A program made the translations under genes and the position numbers. A stretch of DNA of 64,000 bases from Serendipita indica DSM 11827 (Eukaryota > Basidiomycota > Agaricomycetes > Sebacinales > Serendipitaceae). The notes below the pieces were generated by a model. That model made no database searches and was not told the DNA's origin. It worked only from the letters and a program-made list of their open reading frames with translations. The DNA lies in NCBI GenBank assembly GCA_910890315.1, contig CAJVGD010000002.1:1426001-1490000 (forward strand), written 5' to 3'. Positions 22,413 to 34,023 of the stretch are shown in pieces. Numbering within the stretch: the first letter of the stretch is position 1; each line of letters begins with the position of its first letter.

Positions 22413-24149
22413 TTACTGCTGTGGATAAGGTGGTGGTTGTCGAATCTCGCTCGCACCCCTGTCCCCTTCGTCCTGGGGTTCTTCACCCGGCTGCTGACGT
22501 CCTCTCACTAACGAGGCAAAGTTTGCAGCGAACAGATTGATCTCCTCTCGCGACATTCCCGGAGGTGCAGCAGCCACAAGTATCGCCTCAACCGTACGCG
22601 CTGCAGCTGCCGGCCTTGGGACGCCTTCAGGTGAGTGATGTTCAACAACCGACTCTTCTGAGACTGTCGAGCTGTCGAGATCACTCGGTGCGACGGGCGC
22701 CCATGTTTCCTCTCCCCTCTGCAAAGTGCCGTACTCTCGAGCCAGCTCAGCCTTTTCGTTTTGAGCGTCGAGTTCCATCATGAACACTGTGCTAGCTGGG
22801 ATTCTAAACGGTTCACTGTTCGCAACAGACGAGGCCGGTCGAGGAGACGAGGCGTAGGGCGACGGCAGGTATAGGTCCTTTCTCATCTTTTCGTGGCGCT
22901 TGAGCCGACACACGATAAAGAAAGCAGCTATCAGGAATGCCACGACCGCAATACCCCCAATCGTTCCACCAATAATCTCCGCTGTATGAGTCCTCGTTCT
23001 ATCGCCAGACTGTGCATTGCTACTCGTCGATGAGCTCGAGGTTTCGGGTGTCGAGCCACTTCCTGCCGTGGAATCGGCCACAAATCCATCAATGATCTCG
23101 TACGAACTGGCGCTCTGGGACGTCGTGCTCGATTCTGATGTAGAAACTCCATTTGTAGCCTCGGTACCATTTGTTGAGCCGCTCAATTGCAATGAAGACG
23201 GTGATGGCGTCGACGATGTTGACGTTGAAGAAGTAGAACTAGAGCTAGAGGACGAAGAAGACGACGACGGATTCAACGCCGTGTACCCGACGGTGGAAAA
23301 GGAGATAGTATAGCTAGGCCCTGGCATATTAGGTGTTCGAACAGCCCTATGAGCACTATAAGTCACCATTCTAGACCTGTGGGTGCACGTACGTAACGTC
23401 AAAGTTGGAGTGGCTGCAGATTCCGCCCTTGGCTGGGTCTGGTAGCCATCGTCCACAGGTCCACGCAATGGAATCGCCAATCGATGCCTATATCCATTAG
23501 ACAATGAAATCATTCTACGGGATATGCGCACCCAGGCCGTATCACAGAAATTGAGTGTACTACGTGCTTTATTTGTGAATGTGTATATGCACGTTTTCCA
23601 CTGAATAACTTTTGTTCCTCCAACTGAGACATTCCAGGTACTTTCTACCCATTAATTAGACTAGTCCTCTTGCGGGCAGAGACGGACTCACTTCTGGCCC
23701 TAAGGTTCGCCGTAATATTTTTACAGTCCTTTGGATCGGGATTATAGTCGGCCTGTTTAAATGATGAGTACCAAAGTCGTAGGCCCTTGCCAACGTACGG
23801 GATGAAAACAATCTTGCGTACAAGATGTCGTACACAGAGTAGTGGCCTGTCGCTTGTACAGCTCTCCGGCTTCCATAGATGTATTCCTCCATGAGCCTTC
23901 GTTGCATTGAAGTTCATATGTCGTGAGCTCGCCATCCAGTTGAATCTTTGCCAACTTTGGTGCAGTCCCATCTTCGCACAACCTCTGCTGCGCAATCTCT
24001 TGAATCATGCCGCTATTCTCCTCCCATATCCGACTTGTCCGCGTATCCAGAGCAAAGGCGCTCACGCCAACGAGTCGCAATCCAAAGCCGTCTGTCAGAG
24101 AGCGGCTCACAAAGATGAAAACGAGTGACACAATGTAAAACACGATCAT
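22413..24149 (-). CDS. Tandem membrane-protein family, copy D (most intact)
   Basis: Fourth copy and the only one whose ectodomain end, stalk, TM and tail are in one uninterrupted frame (about 23337 to 22413). Leader MIVFYIVSLVFIFVSRSL; pro-region with IWEENSGMIQEIAQQRLC; ELYKRQATTLCTTSCTQDCF with the Lys-Arg site. Introns follow the CFHP codons, then the ADYNPDPKDC exon, then an exon with WNVSVGGTKVIQW and TCIYTFTN. The next exon carries SIAWTCGRWLPDPAKGGICS. Stalk with poly-Ser; TM AEIIGGTIGGIAVVAFLIAA; basic CRLKRHEK. The tail holds VEAILVAAAPPGMSREEINL and FAANFASLVRGRQ and ends EIRQPPPYPQQ. PPPY is a WW-domain ligand of the type used by Nedd4/Rsp5 ligases and their adaptors. The role is unknown; a cell-surface sensor or adhesin is possible. 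Confidence 0.75.
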
Positions 24150-24484
24150 ATAGATATCTCTATGTTAAAGGAGGGGACGAGGAAGGGATCAAGCTCGCTC
24201 TGCAGTGCCTCTAGCCGCTGAGTTCGTGCGAACGAAGTGAGCCGCGCCTTTAGCGGAAGGGACCACTCTATAGTGTCGGCCCCGACATCGGAATGCCGAG
24301 CGTATTGAGACCGCGCTCCGTTCATTACGGAGCATAGATTGACAGACGTTCACCATATTAGTTTAGTCGTGACCGCCAAGGTATATTGCGTTGGATGATC
24401 CGCCGACGAGAGAATAGGTACCGGTTAGACGGGGAGAATGATACTCGATACACGTAGAATATATCCAAACACGAACAAAGAGGT
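24150..24484. other. Intergenic, upstream of copy D and 3' flank of IDI1
   Basis: 335 bp without ORF support. Both neighbours are on the minus strand. Confidence 0.4.
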
Positions 24485-25508
24485 TTACACCATCTTAATG
24501 ACCTTGGTCCCGTCAGCAACGCCTACAAGCGACTGTGCATCAACGAGCCCGTCCGTGGTTTTGCGCTTCAGGAGCTCGTCCCACCAGCCAAACAAAAAGT
24601 CGCGTGCAATCAACTTGAACCAAGGCGTAAAGCTATTCTGTGGACTGTCGAACATGGAAATAAGTTCTTGCTTGTCAACGTATTTGTAGTCGCGAATTTC
24701 GTTCAGGTTGGGTGTCACGTCTACATTTGCAGTGAGGAAGAGGATGTAGTCGACTGAGACAGATGTTAGACCGTGCAAATACTCGTGGAGAAAGGAGAGC
24801 TCACTCTCGTGTTCTCCCCACACGCCATCTCCACACGGAGCAAGATAGTGTATCCTGGTCAGATACTGAAACTTGTCGATAGGTGTCTGAGACTTTGGAA
24901 TGCCGAGTTCGTGCTCGAGCTTTCGGCTTGCAGCGACTCGCACGCCGAGTTGGTCCTTTTCAATCTTCTCCTCTTCAAAGTCGTCCAATGGATGTGAACA
25001 ACATGTATTCGTCCACATATCCGGGAACGTAATCTTCTCCGTCGCGCGCTGCTGGAGAAGCAACTTTCCATCTTCTGGCCTGAACACAAACGCGCTGAAC
25101 GCGCGATGAAGCAAACCCTTATTGATATTTTGCATCAAGTGGCCTGAATGAACGCCATTCTGGATCAGCCAAATCCCCTCAAATGGTCGTGCATGGCTTA
25201 CAAGTCTTTTTGTCGAGCGCCCCAATCGCATTGTCGTTTTCGTCGACGACAATGCATCGTTCATCCATCAGCTTGGACTGCTCCGGGTCGTATTCGGACA
25301 AATCAATCGTCGCCAGCTTGCCCGTATGCGCCGTCGAGCTCGCAACAGGCTCCTGCGTGTATGCGCTGGTGGATTCGGTTGCAACTGGCGGCATGAGGGA
25401 TTCCTTGAGCGAGTAGACAGAAAGTGAAGGTCGTGGGCGGGGTCCAAACGATGAGAGGGCGCGACAATGGATAGTCCGCGGAGTGGCACGATATAAGAGT
25501 CGAAACAT
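24485..25508 (-). CDS. IDI1: Isopentenyl-diphosphate delta-isomerase (type I)
   Basis: Two exons, 25508..25202 and 25143..24485, give 321 aa. It interconverts IPP and DMAPP with a divalent metal, feeding sterol, ubiquinone and dolichol synthesis. The Nudix-fold core is complete: [25 protein letters not shown] (catalytic Cys in the family NTCCSHP motif), a Glu-rich metal segment, ELGIP, and GVWGEHESE with the second catalytic acid. The first 75 residues are an extension ([19 protein letters not shown]) that looks like a mitochondrial or peroxisomal leader; MPPVATES could be an alternative start. C-terminal [18 protein letters not shown] is family-typical. Confidence 0.96.
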
Positions 25509-25778
25509 GGCCAATGGTGAGTCACGTGAACCCCATTCTGCTCCTTATCCATTTTTATCCCTCTTTAACAATCGGTTTCAAGGCCGCAAGCGGCATTCCA
25601 GCTGAGCACTCCACCCAAACACCCGCTTTCAAGCCATCTCGACCAGCAACCAAGACACCCAGCCTCGATACGGACAACGAATCATGACGACCCCAAGTAT
25701 CCGACAGGGCGGCGCCTTTCGATATATAGACGCTGTGGGTCAGCGTCTTCCCCGCCTTCCCCTCTTCGACCCTTCCAG

Positions 25779-27946
25779 ATGACCCAAATCTCTGCACAAC
25801 CTCAAGCATCTGCTCCAGAGACGACGTTCAGGCTTTCTGTCTCGACCGAGGCAGGAAATTCGAGCCTTCTCGTCACAGTCGACCCTCCAGCTGCGCCTGG
25901 TGCAAATGGAACGCCAGCGGAGCGTGCTCCAGTCGATCTATGCTGTGTGATTGATGTCTCGGGAAGTATGGATGACGATGCTGCTGTTCCCTCTGAACAG
26001 GACAAGCCCATCGAGGTCACTGGCCTCTCCATCATGGACATCACCAAGCACGCGCTCAGGACCATTCTAGCGAGCTTGAAAGAAGGAGACAGACTCGCAC
26101 TCGTCTCCTTTAGCTCTTCAGCAAAAGTGGTTGCCAACTTGACGGCAGTCTCTGGCCCAGGGCGGGATACCCTCTCCAAGGCCATAGACCACTTCCGTCC
26201 TGATGCTTCGACCAATCTTTGGGATGGACTCAGAAGCGGGATGAATCTTCTCAATGCACACGAGCAAACCTCTGACCGCCTGCAAGCCATATTCCTCTTG
26301 ACCGACGGCCAACCAAACGTCAATCCTCCTCGCGGACATGGACCGATGCTCAAACAGTACCTCGAAACCAACCCACAGACAGCCTTCACCATCAACATGT
26401 TTGGGTTTGGTTACCATCTCGACTCTAAGCTCCTGAGCGACATGTCCAACCTTGGGGGCGGAACTTATGGGTTTGTCAATGATATAAGAAGCGGCTATTG
26501 TTTTGACTTTTTACAAGGTTTATTCCCGATGCTGGCATGGTCGGTACCGTCTTTGTCCACGCTATGGCCAACCTCTTTGCTACGTGTGCAACTCGAGCCA
26601 CTCTGAGCATCGAACTCCCAGAAGGCGTCACGTTAAAGCCCGTCGCTGGCTCTCATCCAGTCTCGACTGCATCCTGGGGGGCCACTGTCGACATTGGAGA
26701 CATTCAGTATGGCCAGCCCCGCCAGTTCATCCTGGACTTGGACGGTCGCACGAGTGAACAAGAGATTACCGTCACGCTCGGGGCACGACCTTGGTTCAGC
26801 TCCAACACTGAGAGGGTTACGCAAACTGCCATCGTCATCCCGACTCCTTCGTCCACAGTTCCAGCAGAGTATCACTTGGCCAAATTCAGACTCGATCTTG
26901 TCACGTACATCTACAACCTCTGCCGCAACCACCCGAAATACATCGCCAACTCGAATGCACAAACTCACTTTACCTCTCTCGCATCCGAAATTGAACGTTT
27001 GCTCCCATCCAATGCCGACGCCAGCGGACTGGCAGAGGACATTAAAGGCGAACTCACCCTCGCCGTCTCCTCGCAGGTCAACTGGAATAGATGGGGGATA
27101 CATTACTTTCCCAGCCTCGCACGCGCACACCAACGTCAACAATGCAGCAATTTCAAGGATGCAGGGTTGCAAGTCTATGGGCAACATTCGACCTTGTTTA
27201 CTCAATCCCGCGATGCAGTAGACGCCATCTTTGACGCCATCCCACCTCCCAAACCGACCAAAAAGATTGTCACGCAAGCACCCAACTATAACACTGGATT
27301 CCGTGGAACATCGGCTCAAGCACTTTATTCAATGTCTCAGTATAACCAACGCAGCGGACCGTGCTTTGCACCCGAATGCCCCGTCGTCCTCGCAGACGGA
27401 CAGACGATACGCGTAGACCAAGTCATACGCGGTACCGTCGTCCAAACGCTCTGTGGTCCACGAACCGTCGTGTGCGTGATCAAGACACCAATCCAATTCG
27501 GCAGTGCCGCCCTCTGCACCATGGGCTCCTTACGAATCACACCATGGCACCCGATGCAACACGAAGAGAGCGGCGAATGGGCGTTCCCAGTGGACATTGT
27601 CTCCCCCACACTCCAAGATGTACCCGCAATCTACTCTTTCGTCCTACAGCATTCACCCGAGAGCGACGCACATTCGATGATAATCGGAGGCACGACGTGC
27701 GTCACCATGGGCCACGGTATCCTCTCCGGCGACGACGTCCGTGCTCACGCCTTTTTCGGCTCGTACGCCAAAGTCTTGAGAGCAGTCGAACGTCTCCCGG
27801 GCTTTAATGACGCAGAGGGTATCGTTACGTGCGCCGGAGTCGTGCGCGACACCAATGGGTTCATCAAGGGTCTCCTTTCGCCCAAACTCGACGTCTCGCC
27901 CGTCGCCGTCAGCTTTCGCATCAAACAAAACGCCGTTGCCGTCTAA
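25779..27946 (+). CDS. VWA-Vwaint-Vint (Hint-type) domain protein
   Basis: Exons 25779..26470 and 26518..27946 give 706 aa. The VWA domain has a complete MIDAS: DVSGSM, the Thr/Ser loop near DASTNLWDGL and LLTDGQPN. A beta-rich Vwaint-like middle follows, with helical GIHYFPSLARAHQRQQCSNF. Then comes a C-terminal Vint/Hint module starting SGPCFAPECPVVLADGQTI, with the block-B TPWHPM motif and ending near SFRIKQNAVAV. Hint modules are autoprocessing folds; the leading Cys and His in TPWH are the residues that would drive an N-S shift. No C-terminal His-Asn pair is seen, as expected for Vint rather than inteins. There is no signal peptide, so it is probably cytosolic. The splice at 26470/26518 restores YGFIPDAGMVG. 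Confidence 0.85.
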
Positions 27947-28535
27947 TGTCGTGGAACCAAAGAAGTGTATGTGTGTGTGAAAACATGACATGAATTTTGT
28001 GTCTACCTTTTTGTCGTGTATAACATACGAGGGGTGTACCCATTGCTAGTCCTATAAAGTCCGAACCAAGAAGCACAAAGCAAGAATGAGGATCCTCCAC
28101 TGGAGCGTGTTCCCCCGATATGTACAAGGAGGCAAGGGTGTCGTGGAGGTAGCGTGCTACAACTTGGTCGTCTACGAGGACATGAATTATATCGAATGCT
28201 GTTATCAATGGATCAGGATCCCGAACGAGAACATCAAGAAGGAAACTCACCATTAAAGTACAGCTCAACCAGCCAGACCAAGGTCGCGGTATGGCGCCTT
28301 GGCCTAGGTGGATAGAAGAGGACAACAGGACGCGGGACGTATCAAAAAAATCGTAAAATGTTCATCAAGGGGAGGGGAAGTGTGAAATGCTATGGGATAG
28401 GGAGGTTGGATGGGATAACAAAAATGACGAGGAAATGACGACAGGGATGGATAGCAGTACAGATAATCCAATAAAGTGATGAAAATGCTGGAGTGGTACG
28501 ATCAATGGATGTAAAATGCCGAAAGATGAACGTGG
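27947..28535. other. Intergenic between convergent genes
   Basis: 589 bp of 3' flanks. A minus-strand open frame of 134 codons (27921..28325) runs through but overlaps the VWA stop region, has no family resemblance and is probably chance. Confidence 0.4.
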
Positions 28536-31111
28536 TTAGTGCGTGGACTGTGAATGCGACAGGGTGCTCGGCGAGTTGAGCGCCTGGGGCTAAATTCATC
28601 CATTAGCCATCTCGTAAACACCCTAGGACGAAAAAGAATGCATACCTGTACTCGCCTCATGTAGTCGAGGTGGTCCGTCTGACCCATGCTAGCAGCGCTC
28701 ACGAGTCCACCATGCATTCGCATGAGCGGGTCAAGCCGCGGGTCCTCCCTGGGCATCCGTTCATGTTCATCCCACTCTGCACTCGCATCCTGCGAATACA
28801 TTGACCGCGATCCGACCGACGCCGTCCGCCCAAGGTCAGCACCAGAAAGTGGCGACCGTATACCCGAATACGCATCATCATCATTCGACAGTCGGACCAC
28901 CGGTAACGAAGACTGGTCGAATCCAGCAGGAGCCAGCACCGACAATCCAGCAGTAATCTGTCGCGAGTGTTGCACGGGCTCGGGCTCGTACGCGTATCCA
29001 ACTTCGTTTCCACTTCCATTCTCCACGCTCGCAAACTGTTCATACTCGGGTGGATACATGCTCGAAAGCGCAGGCGAGCTCGAGCGGTCCAGGTTTGAAC
29101 GCGACGTTGTCGGCACCGGTGGTTGGATCGTACCAGGCACAGAGGTGGACCCTCCACTCCCACTAGATCCATCTTTCCCCGACGAGGCAGTTGGGGGTCG
29201 ATAGGGAGGAACGGTGTGATACGATGACGGCGCGTGCCCTATCGATGTTGCCGCGCCAAAGTTTGTGCCGTGGTGGGCCGAGGCTGGTGCACTCATCGTC
29301 GGCACAGGTGAAACACTCTGCGAACGTTGTCCATGGAATCCACCGTGCGAGGACCAACCAGAGTTGGCGTTTGCCACGGGCGAGGCGGGCTCGATAATCG
29401 CAATTGGATTGGCAAACGGATCCTTGGAAGGGCTGGGCGTGCGAGATCGATTCGCTCCGCCTCCGAGGGCACCATACCTCGCAGGCGAAACTGGATAGGC
29501 CGTATCGCGGGTGATGGCCATCGGCATCATGTGTGGGTTCGAATACATAATGGGGGCCCCTGTCGAACTATAGACTATTCGCTCGTCATCGTCTTCATCA
29601 TCTGGTAATGGACTTCGACGCATTGCCAAGCGTGAAGACGGCACGGAACGCATGACCACTGGGTGGTCTCCGTCGTCGGTGAACCGTTGGGCTGCAGCGG
29701 CGAGGCCAGCTGCAATCTCCGCGTCTCGTTCGCGTTGAAGCCGCTGACGTCGACGTCGAAGCGCGAAAACAACGAATAGAATCATTGCACAGAGTGCCAG
29801 GGCCGCCGTGACAAATACGCCCGCAACCGCACCACGGTTCTTGAAGAAGGTGCTAATTACAAATGAGTGTGAGACTGGGCCAAAACGTGTAACACGGCCG
29901 TAAAGATCCGTACCTCGCAGGCGAACGATCTCCCGAGTTTAACACGCCTGGTGGGTTCGCAATAATCTCCGTCAGAGTCGTAAATGAGCCATTGGGGACA
30001 GTGGTGACGACAACAGTCGTGATTTCAGATGGTGAAGTGACAAAAACAGAGCCCTGCGAGTTTGTCATTGTCAGCGACACGGGCGTCGAAAAAGTCGTGG
30101 TGGGTGTGCGCGTCTGGGTGACACTGTCATTTTGAGGAGTGCTGCCTGGAGAAGAGCTCGGAGCTGGGGGATCATTATCACTACGTGTACTTGTACGCGT
30201 TGAAGAGGAAGAGGACGGACTTGAGCCACCGGTATCGCTCGGCGACGAGCTTGAACTAGCGCTGGTGGTCGTGACCGTGTCCAGACCGCCTCCACTACTC
30301 GAGCTTGATGAAGTGGGAGTACTCGAGCTACTTGAGCTGCTCGGGTTGCTTGAGCTGTCTGGACTGCTGCTGCTGGGACTGCTACTCGATGCACTCGAAC
30401 TCGTAGACGTCACAGTATCCAAACCACCGCCGCCGCTGGTAGAGGCACTGGAGGATGAACCGGTGCTTGATGAAGACGATGGCGGTGGCTGAGGGGTGGA
30501 CATTGTGGTCAGAGTCGAAGTAGGACCGGTAGGTGCCGGGGTCGAAGAGGAGGAAGATGAGGGAGTATACGGCGGCTGTACAGATATTGAGACGCTGATG
30601 GAAAGCGTGTCAGAGGACATTATCGGTGGATCATAGGACCAGGGAGAGTAGGGAGACGACGAGGGCGTAAACGGTGGAAGTGGAGGGGACGAATATGGGC
30701 GCGTAGACGAGGGCGTAACAGGAGGAGTATAGGGCGGCGTGTATGGTGTAGATGAAGTCTCTGGTGGCGTGTAGGGGGGCGTATAGGGCGTGGAAGACGG
30801 GGGGAGAGGGTCAGAAGATGAAGGCGGTGGAGGATTAAACGAGGGAGCTGAAGTAGAAGACGGGACGATTGAAGAAGATTCTGAAGATAAAGTTGCAGAA
30901 GGTTCGTAGACGGTATGACTTGAACTAGCGCGGGCGAGTTGGACATCTGGCTTGGCCAATACGAGTAAGAAGAGAAATTTGTACGTACGTTTCCTGCGCT
31001 GCAGACGACGACGAGGGGGTCGTATCCGAGGGCGGCAACGCCGGCGTTGACAGCGAGGCTTGCGGCGGCGAGGAAACTGTTCAAGTAGAATTGGGACAGT
31101 CCTGTGTACAT
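28536..31111 (-). CDS. Mucin-like single-pass membrane protein
   Basis: Not recognised as a named family. The N-terminus (MYTGLSQFYLNSFLAAASLA) is signal-anchor-like but an upstream exon is possible. About 350 residues of Ser/Thr/Pro follow, including repeats of TPYTPPYTPP and two copies of SGGG-GLDTVT flanked by poly-Ser, ideal for O-mannosylation. A more ordered segment (FVTSPSEITTVVVTTVPNGS) precedes the TM helix AVAGVFVTAALALCAMILFV and the LRRRRQRLQRER stop-transfer. The cytoplasmic region (about 400 residues) is Ser/Pro-rich, with acidic DDEDDDERIVYSS and a tyrosine-containing MYPPEYEQF, and ends with a spliced exon NSPSTLSHSQSTH at 28536. The layout resembles Wsc/Mid2-like or Axl2/MSB2-type sensors; this is inference from architecture. 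Confidence 0.65.
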
Positions 31112-32169
31112 TTATTTTTTCCAAATGGTCAGCTCGAGTTGCTGGGCGGCGTAAAGGGAAGCGAAGTGAGCCAATACGCACAGGATTCGGGAGCGAACGA
31201 GCGAGGGATGAATGGGCCAAGCAACGTTGTACAAATTATCACAGAAAATTGTCAGCAAAAAAGTCTCTGGAAATGTAGAGAGCAAAGCAGAATCCAAGTC
31301 GCAGTCGCAGCTCCACGCTGTTCAACTCGACGTTGGCAACGACGGCAACAAGCGGCCGCTGGGATTTCCCAAGGCACAAGAGAAGCACCATCCAGTTCTT
31401 GCAGATCGCCCCCCTAATATTAAAAAATCCAGAGAAAATGGGAAATAGGACGGACCTGGGTCGGAAGTGGAAGGGACCAAGGACAATGACGAGTTTGTGT
31501 CTTGCTGTCGACGAACGGGCTGAAACATAATCTAGGACGGCTGGCGTCGGACGTCGTCTATGCGCATCGACCAGCGACCAAATCTGCAGCCTGGGAAGAT
31601 GCACGACGAGAGAGAAAGAAATAGAAGAAAAAGAAAAGTAGCAAAAAAGGGAGAGCAACGGAAGGGATCAACCAGGTGGTTAGCAATGCCAAACCGACGA
31701 CCTCGAGCCCGCTTACCTCTAAATCTCCACTTAATCGGCCCAATGGCGTCTGGCAGGTCCGCAGACGGCAATGGCAATGGCAATGATCCTCACAACAGCT
31801 CGGTCAAGAGGGAACAAGAAGCTTTCTAGACAGCTCGGGACTTATATACCAACAGGGAACCCCTAACGAAAGCGTATTTCCAAAAGGCCGCTACTCGCCA
31901 GCCCACGCCGCAAAGTCGTGCTACTTCTTCATCTGTCCATATGGTCATCACACCCTTCTCCGATGCACCTCTCCGACTTGCCCATCCGTCGCTCAAACAA
32001 GCCGGCTCCTCCGCCTGTCATGACCAATAAGAAGTCATAGTCACGCTTGCTACATTACACGCCAATAGCATAGTCCAAGTGGTGCCAAAATAAAAAAACC
32101 CCAGTCTTCAAAAAAGAAGCAAGCCCCTCCCCTCAGTCTAAGCAGGCTTGCTGTCATTCCCGTCAGCCC
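31112..32169. promoter_or_regulatory. Long intergenic region upstream of the mucin-like gene
   Basis: 1,058 bp between two minus-strand genes: the promoter of the mucin-like gene plus the 3' flank of PHO85. It has purine-rich tracts (31260-31460, 31600-31660: gaaagaaatagaagaaaaag). No conserved ORF; the frames present are chance products of those tracts. Confidence 0.45.
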
Positions 32170-33686
32170 TTATCGCTTCGTGTACGGCATGTTCATGTAC
32201 GGATTCGGCTGCATATATCCTGGCTGCATCCCCGGTTGCATCTGCGGCGCCGCAGCATGAGGGGCATGCATTCCGTGTGCCGCTGCCGCTGCCTGGGCTG
32301 CCGCTGCTGCTTGCTGTTGCTGCTGTTGCTGCTGCTGTTGGTACAAGTAGGCAGTCTGCTGAGTAAATGCCGCGTGGGCTTGGGCGGTCGCTTGCGCCAC
32401 AGGGTCGTACATAACTGGCTGAGGTGCCATGCCACTCGGCAGCCCACTCGACACGGGCGCATGCAAGTACAGTGGGTGCTGAGACTGCATCGTAAAGTAC
32501 TGGTGAGTAGCGCATCCTGGCAGCTCATGCGTCGATTCGGGTCAAATTTGAGCAGCCGATCCAACAAATCGATCGCTGTAGCAGGTCGTCAGCCCTACCA
32601 CACTCTGCCAAGCTCGAATCCATATCCTTACCTAATGGGGTCGCCGTCGGCAAAAGTTGGTTCCAGGGGATGGGTGGGAATTGAGGAAAGACTTTGATCT
32701 GGATCTCGGGCTACTTTGAGGTTAGCCTCGTCCCATTGTCCATCCAAGTGCTTACCGATTCCTCCTGCATCTTCTTAAGCTCCGCCTCTGACGGAGTTCC
32801 ACGGTGTCGCATAATCTGCAAGAGCTGATCGTTGTTGTCACGGCCACGGAAGAGAGGTTGTCCGCTGATCATCTCGGCAAAGATGCACCCAACCGACCAG
32901 ACGTCAATAGAAGTGCTATAAGTGCGAGAACCCATCAAAACGTCGGGTGAGCGATACCACAGCGTAACGACCTATCCATTGTTGAGAACAGTTGACCTTT
33001 TGACGAATGCCACTCACTTCGTTGGAAAAGGTATTGACAGGAACACCAAATGCACGAGCAAGACCGAAATCTCCAATCTTAAGTTCGCCTTTACGATTGA
33101 CGAGAAGCTAAAAGTCGTCAGAAATAGCCCGAATCCCATCCAAGGCACTTACATTCTGTGGCTTGAGGTCACGATGCAGGACACGATTCTCGTGACAAAA
33201 CGCAACACCCTTGCAAAGCTGATGCATAAAGCTACGGACCGTATTCGGCTCGAGAGCACCACGCTTGCCATGAGTGTCCATGTAGCGCTTCAAGTCTTGC
33301 TCGCAAAACTCAAAGATGAGAACGAGCTTGAGTTCAGTGTGAACGACGTCGTGTAAGCGCACGATATTCGGATGTCGAAGCTCTTTCATCAAACTGATCT
33401 CGCGAATCGCAGTCGATGGCGTCCCCTCTTCGGCATCGAGGTGGATTTCCTTGAGCGCAACGATTTCATTATTCGTGCGCGATCTGCCCTGTAGGTCGCC
33501 AACGAGACTCGTATCAGCATATTTGACGGAAAAACGAGCTCCTCGGAGCGACGGTCTGGACGCTGACTCGCCTTGTACACGGTGGCATAGGTGCCCTCGC
33601 CTAGTTTCTCGAGCTACAATGTATCGAAATGAGAATGAGAAGTGCCCAGAGCCATCCAAACTTGCCTGGATATAGTTCATGGCCAT
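32170..33686 (-). CDS. PHO85: Cyclin-dependent kinase Pho85
   Basis: Exon 1 is 33686..33666 (MAMNYIQ) and exon 2 is 33613..33572 ([14 protein letters not shown]). The introns after each begin GC (GCAAGT and GCGAGT), both with AG ends. Exon 3 starts at 33488. Kinase landmarks: [11 protein letters not shown] (Gly loop), ALKEIHL (Lys), [10 protein letters not shown] (PSTAIRE helix), [48 protein letters not shown]. This is the Pho85 subgroup, by the [14 protein letters not shown] and [13 protein letters not shown] stretches. It acts with several Pcl-type cyclins in phosphate, glycogen and cell-cycle control. The C-terminus carries an unusual tail of about 90 residues: ten Gln, poly-Ala and Met/Pro/Gln-rich repeats. 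At least seven exons. Confidence 0.93.
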
Positions 33687-34023
33687 GATGGACTCGGCGC
33701 TTTGGTGGTTACGGAGACACGAAGATAGGGAAAGAACGATGGACTCGTATCAAACGAGATCAAGGACTGTGCTTTTGTCGCTGTTGAGTCTGCCTTGATG
33801 GCTGCAAACGACGGCCGTGCAGTGGTCGAGGTTCAAGTTCTTTGACCACTTCCAAACCTGGCGTCGGGCGTACGTTGTGCTGAAACTGGGCGTCAATGTA
33901 CAATATAATGACAAGGAAATAGCTTCAGAGTTTCCTTGTTGGGACAAGAGCCACATCCGAGTCGTCATGGAGCAATTGGCGCCTTGACCTTGACGCCTAC
34001 CATTTCCTCGCAAAAAAGAACAA
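33687..34023. promoter_or_regulatory. Divergent promoter PHO85 / Nudix
   Basis: 337 bp between divergent genes. No ORF support. Nothing specific recognised. Confidence 0.4.

Noticed and set aside
27921-28325. 134-codon minus-strand open frame
   Set aside because: Overlaps the end of the VWA-Vint gene and has no recognisable motif; treated as chance.
30071-30492. Leu/Val- and Arg-rich frames opposite the mucin stalk
   Set aside because: Shadows of poly-Ser codons read in other frames.
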